NCBI RefSeq assembly: GCF_954871325.1 | Contig: NC_088776.1 | Span: 39,232,508-39,296,507, forward strand | Reading direction: 5' to 3' | Source of the DNA: Gordionus sp. m RMFG-2023 | Taxonomy: Eukaryota; Nematomorpha; Gordioida; Chordodea; Parachordodidae | DNA: 64,000 bases | Shown: piece by piece, positions 24,290 through 36,462 of the stretch | Layout: every line of letters starts with the position of its first letter | Numbering within the stretch: position 1 is the stretch's first letter | Translations under genes and position numbers: made by a program | The notes under the pieces: generated by a model | Database searches by the model: none | Told to the model about the DNA's origin: nothing | What the model saw: only the letters and a program-made list of their open reading frames with translations

Positions 24290-26330
24290 GAGAGCCTCTA
24301 GATTTTTTGGCAATAAGCTTCTACTATGTGGACTATCTATATCCCCCGCTGTACTGATGGCAGACTCAGATGGAACACTTATTACAGGAGGCAAAAATTT
24401 ACATGCAAGTTTTGACATAGTTAATACTTTTCAACATTAATTCTCCAATATTCAAGTGGATCCACAGGGGATATAATATTAATATCAACGTTATTCGAGT
24501 TATCTAAATAAAAAGAACACAAATATAAAATTAGCATTTATAAAATATTGGGTTTCATACATTGTTGATCTTGATATCACCCAAACAAATGGGTCAATCA
24601 TAACCCAATCAAGCAATACTTGATGAAATATGAAAAATATGTTATTATACTTTCTAAATAAAAAGATTCTTTTATTACTTGATTTCTATCAAGTATGGCA
24701 GGTCATTTACATTATTATCGATTTCAATTATTTTATTTGTTACTAGTTTCTCTCTGATTTTCATTTTATAAGCATCTCTTAAATTAAATTGCATTTTTTA
24801 ATGTTATGTGGAACATTTTTCTCATTGTCATTACCTAAGTTAACAATAAAATCTAATTTAAAAATACCTGGCGTATCTTCATTGGGAGTTGGAAGTTGAA
24901 CATTATTATCACCTTTAATAAAAAGCTCACATGCTTGTCCTGAGCTTTTCAATATATGAAATGTCTTTTGGTAAAAAGAAATCCTTATAACGAGGATTAA
25001 GTAATTTTGCGATAAGATAATTGTCATCATCATAAATATCAAAAAACTTCATGGTCTGGACACCTCATCTGTGTCCCCATTAATCGTTAATTCACTTTTC
25101 AGAATTTCAACAAATGGTATAACATTGTTAATTGAACGTGATTCCGTACTTATTTCTTTTGTTACCTTCTGAATTGGTTCCAGAACATCAATTGCCTTTT
25201 CTGCTAATTCCCACTCATATAATGAGAAATTTCCCAAATTAGGATTATCGATAATGAACAGCTGTACCGCCCTTTTTTGTTCTATCAATCGTTCGAGCAT
25301 GTAATAGGTAGAATACCAACGAGTCGACACGTCCTGGATTGATTTGTGCCTAATTAGACTTAATCGAATTTGGATTTCTTTTAGACTATTTTGTGAAATA
25401 GATGAATGTTTAAAGTGGCCTACTATTTTTCTAACCCGGGGAAGCATGTCAATAGATCTCTGATAAAATTGCTGCCTGTGCAACCAATTGCAAACTATGT
25501 GCAAAACAGGAAACGCTTTGAAATTCCTCGTTTTCTAAAGCTATATTGGGTGCATTATCTCTAATGATTGTTGAAGAAAGTTGTTACAAATATATGGAAA
25601 AAATGTTTTACTAATAAATATCTTCGATATGATACTAAGTGTATTTTTTATACCCCAATAATTAATTATTTCATCTAAAATTTGAGCAATATTTATTGTT
25701 GTATACGACTCATTAAATGTTTTAACATTAACTCTATTAATTTGTTTAAAGTTTTGGTTTATATTGTGGCATGTTAATGAGATATAAGAATCGCCACCTG
25801 AATTTCTAGTCCATATATCTATGGTAAAGGAAAAATAGGAATCTTCAACCAAAATTTCTTTACGATTTTTTTCGGAGAGTTTATCAAATATATCCGGAAT
25901 AACTCCTTGCGACTTTCTTTGGGAATTTTATAATTTAGACATAAATGATGTAAAAGTCTTTATTCTCCAAGATAGAAATCGGCTGGTGGTCACATCATTT
26001 CCCCTATAAATTTAGAAATAATTATGGATTTAGGATCAGAATTTTTTCAAATATTAGTTTTATTAAGAATGGCTGACTTTCAGGGCTCTTTTTTGAAAAA
26101 ATTTGATTTGTTTCTTCTAATATTTCTCGTTCTTTTTGTATTAGCTTTTCTAATGGCTTTTGATGGAATCGCTTAAATGTTTATGGATATTGGTAGTATT
26201 AAATGAATTTTTCATTATTCCTCCCCGTGAAATTAGAATTCCGCAGATAACACATTTTGCAAAATTATCTTTGTCTTTTGTAAAATATTTCCATAATTCA
26301 GATACCATATTTTAAAAAATTCTTTTATTT
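24290..26330 (-). pseudogene. BED zinc-finger hAT transposase, broken (ZBED-like)
   Basis: In - strand order: about 26320-26170 encodes a BED finger (VSELWKYFTKDKDNFAKCVI, then CGILISRGGIM and a TTNIHKHL histidine pair). 25852-25541 holds SYFSFTIDIWTR, the first catalytic block. 25504-25049 holds DVSTRWYSTYYMLERLIEQK, the conserved insertion-domain motif. 25040-24960 holds a LLNPRYK-like piece. About 24420-24290 holds the hATC part (LACKFLPPVISVPSESAIST, AGDI). Domain order is complete for a ZBED-type hAT transposase, but several frame breaks and stops make it a pseudogene. Confidence 0.82.
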
Positions 26331-26519
26331 AAAGTGTAAATAATAAAATTGGCGTTATTATTAAAAAAGATTTAAAATTAATAAAACTTTCGGTGTTCCG
26401 TTCTATTTTTATAAAAAAAAACTTTTAAAAAATAAATAAAATTTAGGGGGTGTTGTGCATTTGCATTGATTAAAAAAGAAATTATTTAGAAAATATTATA
26501 ACCATGAAAAATAAATATA

Positions 26520-27492
26520 GGGGAGACAGGGGGGGGGGTTATGGCGAAGCCTAAAAGGCAAACCTTAATAAATTTAAAAGTACTTTATTATTTTTAACAA
26601 AAAGTATCTCATTTTGTTCAGCTCTATTAGTTATATGGTAGGTTTAAATTTCAAAACACATATCTAATAATTTTTCTAAATTTTATTTTTTTCTGGAATT
26701 TTTTTTGGGAACGAGTGAACCCTACCCGGGGACGAACGAGCTTTTGCTCGGTGCTATTATAAGCTCTGCTTAATTTTCTACATAAAAGTTATATACTTTT
26801 TTATTAGAATATATTTAATGATTTAAAGCATAAAAGTAATATATAAAATCATTTATAAACAAAAAATGGGAACATTATTAACAATCTTTTGCAAATAAAA
26901 AAAGGATTAAAATTGCAACATCTTCCGTATGACCAATTACTACATTTAGGACATTGAAACCAGTTTGATGCTATGATGCTTGTAATAAATTTTTTTGCCA
27001 CTAAACAATTGTTTTTCTTATTAATAAGAATTTTTGATTTTTTTCTTTTATTTGCTCTCTCCATGGCCTTTTTTCCAAATTTTTTAAAAAAGGGGAAAAA
27101 GGCTTGTTCTACCCTCATAAAAATAGCCCCAATGCCACCACTTTGATTAAAATAATATTTTGAAGTATTTATGATATCAATTTTGTTCGGGTAAACTGAT
27201 ATTCTATAAAATAGGATTTTTTTCTTTTATATAAGATGACTTTTGGGTGTAAAAATATGTATTATTCTTTATTTTTGAAAAATAATAAAGGTTTATAAAA
27301 GTACTTTTGGTACGAATCATATAATGCATTATAAAAATTCTTCAAGCTGTCCGATAGAAATAAAAATTATAGACGCATATGCATTATATAATTATTTAGT
27401 TTTGTTAAAAAAATTATCCCTTAGAGTTATACTAGAGAAAATAAAGCGGCGTCTCGCTATAACCCAGGGTTAATTATATCCCCGGTCTCCCC
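26520..27492 (-). mobile_element. DNA transposon, probably pogo-like deletion derivative, nested in the outer hAT
   Basis: Ends are inverted: GGGGAGACAGGGGGG then TTATGGCGA on the left; the reverse complement of the right end reads GGGGAGACCGGGG then TTATAGCGA a little further in. TA precedes the left end, but GT follows the right, so no target duplication is proven. On the - strand, 27118-26849 encodes a short frame with FQCPKCSNWSYGRC and FICKR, a Cys-rich tail like those at the C-terminus of some pogo-group transposases. The catalytic part is missing. Similar right-hand ends occur near 54393 and 55371. Confidence 0.55.
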
Positions 27493-27582
27493 GTTTATTA
27501 CAGGTATAGGCCCAATCCGATATTTTTGAAAAACGCTAAATACCGATCCGATATTTAATATCGGCACAGCCCTAGTAACGAT

Positions 27583-29151
27583 TAACGCTTCATTTTTGAG
27601 TAGCGGCAATGCAAAATGTTACTCGTTATAAAAGAAAAGTATGAATAATTTTATTTTATTTTTAAAAATTTTATAGTTTTTAATCAGATCAACCACCAAA
27701 ATTCTTCATTTTAATTTGATTTTTACATTTTTGTTGTTAAATATTATACAGTGAAGATTGTCAATATAATTATCATTGAATCAATCAAGGTATGTAATTT
27801 ATATTCTCTAATATTATAATTTGTTATATAAAGAGTATGTCAATGGTACTTATTTCTTCAGATGAAGATGATTTAACTACGACCTGGCCCCAGTATTAAA
27901 CATTTTTACACAAATAATGAAATTATTAAGAGCGAAGAAGATTGTACCCTAATATAAATATTTCAACCTTTATTTCTGGCAGCTCAAATCTAAAAAAAAC
28001 ACGAAGGTAAAAATCATAATTCAGATTATATTCTGATAAAGATAAAAAAGAATTGATGGGACCTGAATAAAAATTCTTGTGAAAATGATCTAATAAGTTT
28101 TTTTTAAAAAATAAAGATAAATATTTTTAAAATTCCCCCAATTAAAATTTTTATTTTTTAAATAAAATACAACTCACACATTCTCTGCGCCAGTTAAACA
28201 TGTGTTTAGCATAGCGAAAGCTGTGTTGATCCCTAAGCGCTCTTGTTCATCTGATCAAAATTTTGAAAATCGATTGCTAAAAATAAATAAAAAATTGTTC
28301 CAAAAAGAGCTTATATTATATATTATATATTATTTTTATATAATTTTAATTTTATTATCTATGGGGAGAAAAAAACAAATAAAAAAAAACTATATATAAT
28401 ATTTAGTATCGCGTTTCTGTTTTTGAAGTGGTAACGCTAACGTTTTCCATTTTCAAACGTAACGGGTGCGTTTCTTTTTTGAAATAACGTTTACAGCACT
28501 AAAAGCCGTTTGCATCAAGCTAATATTGTATGTAAGGAAATGCTTTAACTAAGCCCCACCTCCCTTTTAAATATAAAAAGTGTTATTATTAACATATTTT
28601 TATATAAAATTTAATTAAACTCTCTATTCAAGCAATAAATAAATAAAATTTGGTTTATCCATATTAAAATAATTATATTTTAAACAATAGTTCACTTGAT
28701 GTTGACTTAATCTTAAAATATTTTTGTTAAATGCTCAGTAAAGATAAAATGACGTCTGAAATTCTCATCGGTTCAATCTAAAGATAGCGATTTATTTTAT
28801 TTATACATAATGAATTCGTAAATGCTTTAAATATCTTTATTTTTATCAAAAAAAAATTCAGTCATTAAAATATTCACATTTGTTGAATTACATACATAAC
28901 TCGATTGGAAAATAATATATATTATAAATTTAAAATATGATATTTTATAAATTTTAAACATTCAATTTTAATAATCATATTTTTGCAAAGGATAATGCAT
29001 ACAATAATTCTTTATTAAAAAAATTAACTAATCTTTTGAATATATATTTTTAAAAAAATAGTGAGTAAATTTATTTTCTTATTTGTGTTTGGCAATGTTT
29101 ACAAAAATTCCTCTTCCGCCTTTATTTATTTTGTTGTATTATCTATTTATG
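27583..29151. other. AT-rich stretch with TAACG-type repeats, between outer hAT and receptor gene
   Basis: No supported gene. TAACG/CGTTA motifs recur at 18.60-18.71 kb and again at 27.58-27.64 and 28.43-28.50 kb. The last ends TTTACAGCACTA, like a hAT terminus. The outer hAT may therefore sit inside a still older element, but a convincing left partner end is lacking. Confidence 0.4.
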
Positions 29152-32100
29152 TTATCTAGCCATATTCAATTTTTTAGTTATAAAAAAATTGTTCGGGTGA
29201 TGACGATGCTTTTTTTTTGTAGAGAATTGACAGCACAAAATTTTTTTAAAATTTCTTCTGAAGTTGGCGTTGCACATGGCATAACATACTGGATTGACAG
29301 TACTGTTGATGTAACACAAGTAATAACTGAATGCCCATAAGGCTTCGGGGACACAATCCAAACAAAAGGCTCCTATAAGTACTAAGATGTTGTAAGGGGT
29401 CCAGGTGATTATAAAGGCAAGCAAAATAGCCGTTAAAGTTTTGGCGGCTTTTTTGTCTTGCTTTTTCTCGATCCTTCGTTTCCTGGACTTTTCGGATTTT
29501 ATCATGTATGAAGCGGGAATTAAGAGAGAAGGTTGAGTCGATCCGCCTTCCGAATAAGCATCTCCTTTAGTTCGCCTCGAAGCATTAAAACTCATTAAAG
29601 AAGAAGTCATGGCTTTAGGACTTTTGGGCTTGTCCAATGATTGGGATTTGATAAAAAATTGAGGGGTTCTAAATTCTTCATTGTGGTCCATGACGGAAAT
29701 TTGTCGCCTTACGGGCAACAAAGTGGTGATATTGTTTTTGGTTCCTTTGCTACTACTACTGACTATTTTGCGTTGTTTACCCTTTTTGAACTGGTAACTG
29801 TTCAACGAAATATGATCGGAACGTTGTTTGAATAGCATAGCAATTGATATTGATGGAAATATTTTATTAAAACTGAAGAATTGCTTGTTTTTGCTAATTT
29901 TTTTTGTATGGGCATTTACGTAATCATTTTTCTGAGTTGTTCTTATTTCATTAATATTGGATTTAACTTGGCGCACAGCTTTATGTGCCATATTTGTGTG
30001 AGCATTCTTAAGTGAAGTCGAATCTAACGAGTCAATTTTACTGACATATTTATGATCTGAGTTATATTTAGATGAGGGGATATGTATTTCGTTAACAGCA
30101 TCCAATTTCCTACCATTAGATATAATTTGAGATTTCTCGGATTTGAGTATATCAATTAGATTAGATATTGAAGATGGTTGTGTTACGAACTTATCTGATC
30201 TATCCTCACCATGAATTTTTGTTTCCTGTTGCAGAAAAGAGTGCAATGTTGTTTGAGATGAATCAATACTGCACATGCCGCGATTCCTCGTTAATGTAGA
30301 TGTAAATGCATTGGAATAATTTGAATGAGTACAAGTATTAGGCTGCCAAGGAGATATATTTTCAAAAGAATTGCGGTGGTAGGAATGATCTATGTTTGTT
30401 CGTGGGCCATTAAATATTAAATTATCTTTGGTAACAGATAAGGATAGTTTCCCTTTTAATTCGTTTGATATATGATTTTCGTCCATTATTCGTGGAAATT
30501 TTAAGTGGATGGATGATGCAATACCATCATCTTTGTCATGTTTATTTAGCTCTAGTTCTGAGTACTCGTCTCTATATAATGAATTGATGTCTGTTTGAGA
30601 TTTCTTAAACATATCTTTAGAAGTTGATAGAGGTATTTTGTAAAAAGATGTTGAATTGGATATGGAAAATTTTCTCCCCGCAGATGTCACTTTTGTCGAT
30701 TCAACTTGATCATCATCATTCATGTTTAACCTTCTATAGTAAATGTGATTCCCTGTACGAGAGGGGTGCCCTGTTACAACATTTGTATCGTAATAATGGT
30801 GATTTGTAAATGTGTGCGATTCTCTTCTTTGCAAAAAAGAGTCATCAAGGAGTTGGTCAGATGCAAGCATCATTTTTATGGAGGCTCGTGATGAATTCCT
30901 TTTATTAACATCACTAGCTTTATCGGTATCATTATCATTGGCGGTATCTGGCAGTCTTATGATAATGGTATAGGTCTCGTCGACAAAGCTATTCTCACTT
31001 TCCTTGGATGTAAGAAGCGATTGGTTCAATGTGGTATCTTGATTATCTAACAATCTTTTAGGCGTCGTAATTAAATTGTAATCCATGGAAAGTTTAATCT
31101 TTTCATCTTTGATGGGCAAAGCGATCATTATTTTGCGCTTGGAGTTTGCTCTAGAGGATGAAACTCCAGATGAAGATCTTTCATCTATTAGACGATTCCT
31201 AAAAGATGCAGACCGTTGCTCACTCTCTTCTTCGTCATCCTCATTTCCATCGATAATTTCTTTGTCTATGATAGAAAAACAATTAGCGAAACGGGACCAA
31301 CAATTTTGAACGCAAGTTTTAGACCTCCATATAAGAGATGGTGGTTTCTCACCTATAAATTTTTTACGGTGATCTAGCCCTGAGGAGACTGAATAAGTTT
31401 TTTTGACCTCCAACAGATTGGCGTTAGAGAGTGGTTGATGGGAATCGACTATCTTATATGACTTTGTACCACGTAGGGAGGAAGATCCTTCATCGCTAGA
31501 GGAAGACTTTTTGCTCACGTTTTTACCAGCTTGAAGGTAGGACAAATCCTTTTGTCTATTTTGCGTTTCACGCCAAACCCTCCAATATAAAATGCTCATC
31601 ACCGTTACTGGCAAGTAAAAGGCCGCTATGGCGGTTCCGGTAGTAAGGTATGGATTAGATTTGATAAATTGAATGTAACAATCATGATTGGGGACAGTGC
31701 GTTTACCTTCTATGTATGGGTACGCAAAGATCCAAGGGGGCCATACTAAGAGGGAAACTATCCATGCTAAAGCTATCATCATGCCGGCTTTTTTAGGAGT
31801 TCTGGAAGCCCTATAAGTTAATGGGCGTGTCACCGAAAAGTACCGGTCTAAACTTATGGCCAATAGGTTAAGCACGGAGGCGTTACTCATAAGATAATCT
31901 AGTGCTAAGTATATATCACAAAGGATGGGACCAAACGGCCAATACCCGGTGATAACAAATACGGTGTAGAGTGGCATTGACACCATACCTGATAAATATA
32001 TGAGATAATAAAAAATATTTAAAAAAAGAAAATGATAAATCAATTAAAAAAGAATAATTGAAATACAGTTTAAAACTTTTTTATTTACCGATTGTGATAT

Positions 32101-32941
32101 CAGCGACGGCCAAACTCATTAAGAAGTAGTTGCTAACGGTTTGCAATTGAGAATCTATTCGAAAAGAAATTAAAACCATTATATTACCGACGATTGTTAA
32201 TATCGTGAGCAATGTGGCTACCGTTCCAATCAATATGGTTTCGAATAAATTGTAACGAGCAAAAACTAGAGTATTTTTTATTTTTACTTCTTTACCCAGC
32301 GATAATTTTTCTAAGTGATGGTACAACCCGTTTCTGACCTTGGAATCGTTAAACAATTTGTCTTCATCTTGTAAGTGATGCAGCAATACCTTTATGGCCA
32401 GAGATGTGTTGTCCAAGTTTCTCTTCCCTAATAAAAGCAAGTACCGGGTGAAATTAAAAGGCATAAGATTATATGGCAAATGATTCGAAGGTAGATGTCC
32501 TTCTAGAAATGTATTATTATGATCATTTACTCCACGTTTATTTCGCTTATTGGCGATTATTGTTTTCACAGTTGAATAATACGGCATATAAGTATTTGAT
32601 TTATTTAAGGATGACAATTTTTCGTTATTAAAAGTTAAAAAAGTATAAACCACGTTTTTGATAAAATAAATTAAGCCCTGATAGTAGCCCTCCCTTGGGG
32701 TAAGAGGTACCCCCAAGGGCGGAGATAAAATATAAGCCGGGTAAATTAGATATAATTCCCCTTCAATGCTTTTAGTGTTATTGAATTTGAAATCGGATAA
32801 CTTGGATATATTATTTATGGGATGTGAATTCCAATGAGATTTAATAAAATATATATTATAAATGGATGAATGGTGTGGAATCACAGATAATCTTTTATCG
32901 GTTGAGAGGGTTATGGGATATGAAAGGAGTTCAGGAATCAC
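29152..32941 (-). CDS. mAChR-A: Muscarinic acetylcholine receptor (A-type-like GPCR), two exons seen, 5' end open
   Basis: Exon 32941-32089 joins exon 31988-29152 across a 100-bp GT-AG intron that splits a glycine codon in TM2 (AVADITI|GMVSM). The product, about 1,230 residues, is a rhodopsin-class GPCR of the plasma membrane that binds acetylcholine. TM1 is the ETILIGTVATLLTILTIVGN region. TM3 has LALDYLMSNAS with the amine-binding Asp and then DRY. ECL2 has YIEGKRTVP and DCYIQF; TM5 TGTAIAAFYLP; TM6 ITWTPYN; TM7 YINSTVNPVCYA. These are muscarinic signatures. The third inner loop is about 700 residues and rich in Ser and Asn. It carries YTIIIRLP, resembling the YTILIRLP I recall in insect A-type loops. 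The N-terminus is also long (about 200 residues) with several N-glycosylation sites. No in-frame ATG lies between the stop at 33056 and the first coding Met; 32941 is a GTG. A 5' exon is therefore probably missing from this model. Confidence 0.93.
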
Positions 32942-33915
32942 GAGAAACGACCATAAGATTGGTATAAATGAATATATGTTAATTATAGAGTGATATAACA
33001 GGAGAAATGGTTGATATTTCTTTGATATATTGATCTTATGGGAGCTTATCAGATATCAGTCTTTCGTATTAAGCATCCAGTGTATGTATCGATAATAATC
33101 ATAGTAGATTAGATGCCAATTAAATTAATCTTTAAATATATTAAATATAAATTTAAAAAAAATTGAAATATATTATTCTAGGCTTAAATATAATCAGGGA
33201 CCCGGATCGAACCGTTATATTGGAATGAACCTTTATAATTTTCTGAACCTCTAATCTATACCAAATCGTTAAAAAGAGCGAATCGAACTTTATATTTTTA
33301 AAACCGTTGCTTTATATATAAATTGTAATTTAAGACCATATATTTGATAAATAACTTTTTCCCATATTCCCTGGGGAGGTTTTTGTAAAGTAATTTAATA
33401 ATTATATTATATACATTCATTTGAGTTATTTTTAATATATTATGCAAATTGCAGGTAACCAGAGCCGTAACTAAAGAGGGAACATTTTGGGACTGGAACC
33501 GGGCCATCTCAGGAAATAATCTGGTCACTCCAAAGAAATATCGAAGATTTTGCGTTTTTTACCATTTTCATACATTTATAAGTGAATTATAGTATAAAAT
33601 ATTAGGCATATCGTATAAATTCATAAATTATGATTAATATTCTCTAATTTAGTCATTTACCAATATTATATTCTAATCTGCATATTCACCAATTTCATTT
33701 TGAAAATGACAAAAAGTGATTGAAATAGCGATTTCCTGTCGAATCCGTATGAAATACGCATAAAATTCCCTTCTCCCCCGTGCCCAAAAATAAATGAAAT
33801 ATGCAAAATATTCTGCCATAGCAGTGCCCACTAAGAAAAGTATAATTATGGCCTTGCCGTAACATAATTTATTTAAGGCCAATTAAAACCTTTCAGCAAA
33901 TGGTGCATAATTTAT
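32942..33915. other. Receptor 5' flank, unresolved first exon
   Basis: The receptor frame stays open upstream to 33055 and would add a hydrophobic stretch (YSFIPILWSFLVIPELL) that looks like a signal peptide core, but it has no ATG. Several AG dinucleotides could serve as a 3' splice site. Near 33466, AGAGCCGTAACTAAAGAGGG resembles a transposon terminus; no partner was found. The rest is AT-rich without a supported gene. Confidence 0.45.
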
Positions 33916-35763
33916 CGCCTAGCGACATTTTATCACACGACACTTTATCATGCGACACTTTATCATGCGACACTTTATCACGACGACACTTTATCACGAC
34001 GACACTTTATCACGACGACACTTTATCACGACGACACTTTATCATGACGACACTTTATCATGACGACGCTTTATCACGACGACACTTTATCACTCAGTCA
34101 TTTGATAACGCGACACTTTATCACGCGACATTTTATCATGATATACTTAAAACTTAATTTATTATAATTGAAAAGTTAAATTTTGATAATATCTCATTTT
34201 TTTACTTTCATCATGATATACTTAAGACTTAATTTTATATATTTGAAAAGTTAAATTTTGATAATATCTCATTTTTTGACTTTCATCATGATATACTCCT
34301 GTTGGTATATATAGCTTATTACCAAATAAAACGGCGCATACATATGCAAGGATGATAAAAGTAATAATATTATATATTTTAAGAGATGTAATTTAAATTT
34401 TATTATAGGAGCTGAAACAATTACTACCAGAGGCGCATCCGAGGAAAATATTGGTGAATTTCGAACAGGCACCGATAAATTCGTTTAGAGCTGGGTATCC
34501 ACTCGCAGATATCCTTGGATGTTATTTTCATCTAAAACAGAGCGTTAATAGAAAAATAAACGATTTGGGATTAAAAGAGATGTATGAGTCGAATGACGAC
34601 TTTTGATTGTATAGTAGGTGTTTATCGGCTCTTGCATATGTCCCAGAGGATGATGTTGGAATCTCATTTGATACTTTGGCAGAAATATTTGGTGAATTGA
34701 ATGGCTCATCTGAGCTAATTTCCTACTTTGAGAAGACCTATATCCGAGGACGTAGAAATCCCAGTAAAAAAATATTCTTTTTATTATAAATTTATATATT
34801 TATAGGGCAACGAAATAACTTTGCAGCGCCTAAGACTATGGAATAAACACAATTCCACGTTAGAAGGTGTCGCCCGAACAACAAATTGTGTTGAAGGGTG
34901 ACACTATGGAATTCAATCCCTATACCAATGTTCTCATCCAACACTATGGAAATTTTTAGATGGGATACAAAAAGATATGCAGAAACATAAAGCTCTATAT
35001 CTTCAAGTCGTGATGGGAACAACACCGTACTTATCAAAGAAATATGAAGATATAAAAAGACGAATTCAGATTTGTGTTTCAAATTACGGATTGTCGGATT
35101 CTTTAATATTTTTAAAAGCTATTGCCCATATTTCGTGCAATTAAATATATTATAAATAATTTATATTTTTTACTCGTGATATATTGATTTATAGTTACTT
35201 ATTAATAAAAAGTATAAATAGAAAATTATTGCTTGTCTCCTGTTTCCCTATATAAGATGATAATTAAGTTAAAAAAAATTATATTTATGTAAATTAAAAT
35301 ATGAGTTTTTCTCAATAAAAAAAATTAATTTAAATTTTTTAAATATTGGAATTTAGACGGAAAAGTCAAAAAATGAGATATTATCAAAATTTAATTATTT
35401 TTTCAAATATATTAAATTAAGTTTTAAGTATATCATGATAAAGTGTCGCGTTAACATAAAAAATTAATTTAAATTTTTTTAAATATTGGAATTTAGACGG
35501 AAAAGTCAAAAAATGAGATATTATCAAAATTTAATTTTTTCAAATATATAAAATTAAGTTTTAAGTATATCATGATAAAATGTCGCGTGATAAAGTGTCG
35601 CGTTATCAAATGACTGAGTGATAAAGTGTCGTCGTGATAAAGTATCGTCATGATAAAGTGTACGTCGTGATAAAGTGTCGTCGTGATAAAGTGTCGTCGT
35701 GATAAATTGTCGCATGATAAAGTGTCGCGTGATAAAGTGTCGCGTGATAAAGTGACTCCAAAT
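33916..35763 (+). mobile_element. Mutator-like element (MULE) with array-type inverted ends and 10-bp target duplication
   Basis: CATAATTTAT stands directly outside both ends (33906-33915 and 35764-35773), a typical MULE duplication length. The left arm (about 33923-34140) is about 13 tandem copies of a 15-16-bp unit CGACACTTTATCACGA with small variants. The right arm (about 35575-35755) is about 11 copies in reverse complement. Both arms share the same odd spacer, CTCAGTCATTTGATAACG, which shows they are true inverted repeats that gain and lose units. Inside each array follows a further inverted AT-rich part with ATGATATACTTAA, locally duplicated on both sides. The centre encodes the end of a MULE transposase (next entry). 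Total length is 1848 bp. Confidence 0.85.
34409..35100 (+). pseudogene. MULE transposase, C-terminal part, broken
   Basis: The + strand reads ILVNFEQAPINSFRAGYPL, then DILGCYFHLKQSVNRKI, then CLSALAYVPEDDV, SELISYFEKTYIRG and, after a frame break, EGWHYGIQS and CSHPTLWKFLDG. In MULE transposases the DFE glutamate completes the DDE triad and is followed by the CxxH signature, here GCYFH. One in-frame stop lies at about 34603-34605 and at least one frame break follows near 34780-34830. The DNA for the first two catalytic aspartates is absent, so this is an internally deleted derivative that would depend on another copy. Confidence 0.82.
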
Positions 35764-35773
35764 CATAATTTAT

Positions 35774-36462
35774 ATATTACCTCGATTCACGTAAGCTGAG
35801 GTTTTCCATTTCAAATACATTAAATTATAATAGTTAAACTTAAAATAATCATTTACAATTTATAAAGATCTATATTATTCAAGAATAAAAGACTAATATC
35901 ATACCAACCCTCGTTACATACCATCCCTGGTCTCATATTTTTCAGCATTTTCCCGAAATTATGTAGATATTTTTTTAAATGCTCTTTTTTGCATTATCTA
36001 ACTTGCAAGTTGCAATATGTAGACGGACCGACCGAAATCATCAGTCTCGATTTTTTATTTTACCTATTTGATGCCCTATTATAATTTTTTTCCACCATTT
36101 ATATTATTACGCCTAGAGTTTAATAAATCAAAATGGAGCAAATGCACAATGGTTTAAAGATGGTCGCACATCTACTGAATAAATTGAGGGGAGGGGGCAA
36201 GGATTATGCTGAGTTTTAAAAAATAATTATGATGTTCAAATATCCACCTTTTATTAAAAATGATATTGATTATCATTTTTGAAGAGCACAATATCGTTTA
36301 ATTAAAAATTTGAAGGGCTCATTAAAAGGCACTCGATATTGTTTTATATTTTTGATTTTTAAAAAAATGAGAAACTTCAAAATAAAATCAATAAATGTTA
36401 GTATAATTAATCGAATTATACTTAAATGATTTATCATACACAATAATCATTTCATTCAATTA
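35774..36462. other. AT-rich stretch without recognisable gene
   Basis: Lies between the MULE and the first array-ended element. No frame looks protein-like and no RNA gene is seen. Confidence 0.5.

Larger units (their letters stand above)
18713..27574 (-). mobile_element. Large hAT element with matching ends, BED-type, carrying nested insertions
   Basis: Left end TAGGGCTGTGCCGAT and right end ATCGGCACAGCCCTA are a perfect 15-bp inverted pair. Outside lie GTAACGAG (18705-18712) and GTAACGAT (27575-27582), a 7-of-8 match to an 8-bp target duplication. Just inside both ends are CCGATCCGATAT repeats in opposite orientation. The span is 8862 bp, large for a hAT; part of the excess is explained by the insertions at 23045-23454, 23741-24187 and 26520-27492. 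The - strand holds a hAT transposase with a BED finger (next entry), in keeping with these ends. From 19.0 to 20.3 kb there is no recognisable gene. Confidence 0.8.

Noticed and set aside
29641-31309. Open frames on the + strand opposite the receptor
   Set aside because: They are shadows of the long - strand receptor exon and show no protein features of their own.
32941-32941. GTG at 32941 as the true receptor start codon
   Set aside because: GTG starts are not expected for an animal nuclear gene of this kind; the frame continues upstream, so a missing 5' exon is more likely.
33900-34157. 85-codon open frame with repeated DTLSRRHF pattern
   Set aside because: It is the MULE end array read in one frame; the periodicity comes from the 15-16-bp DNA unit and not from a protein.
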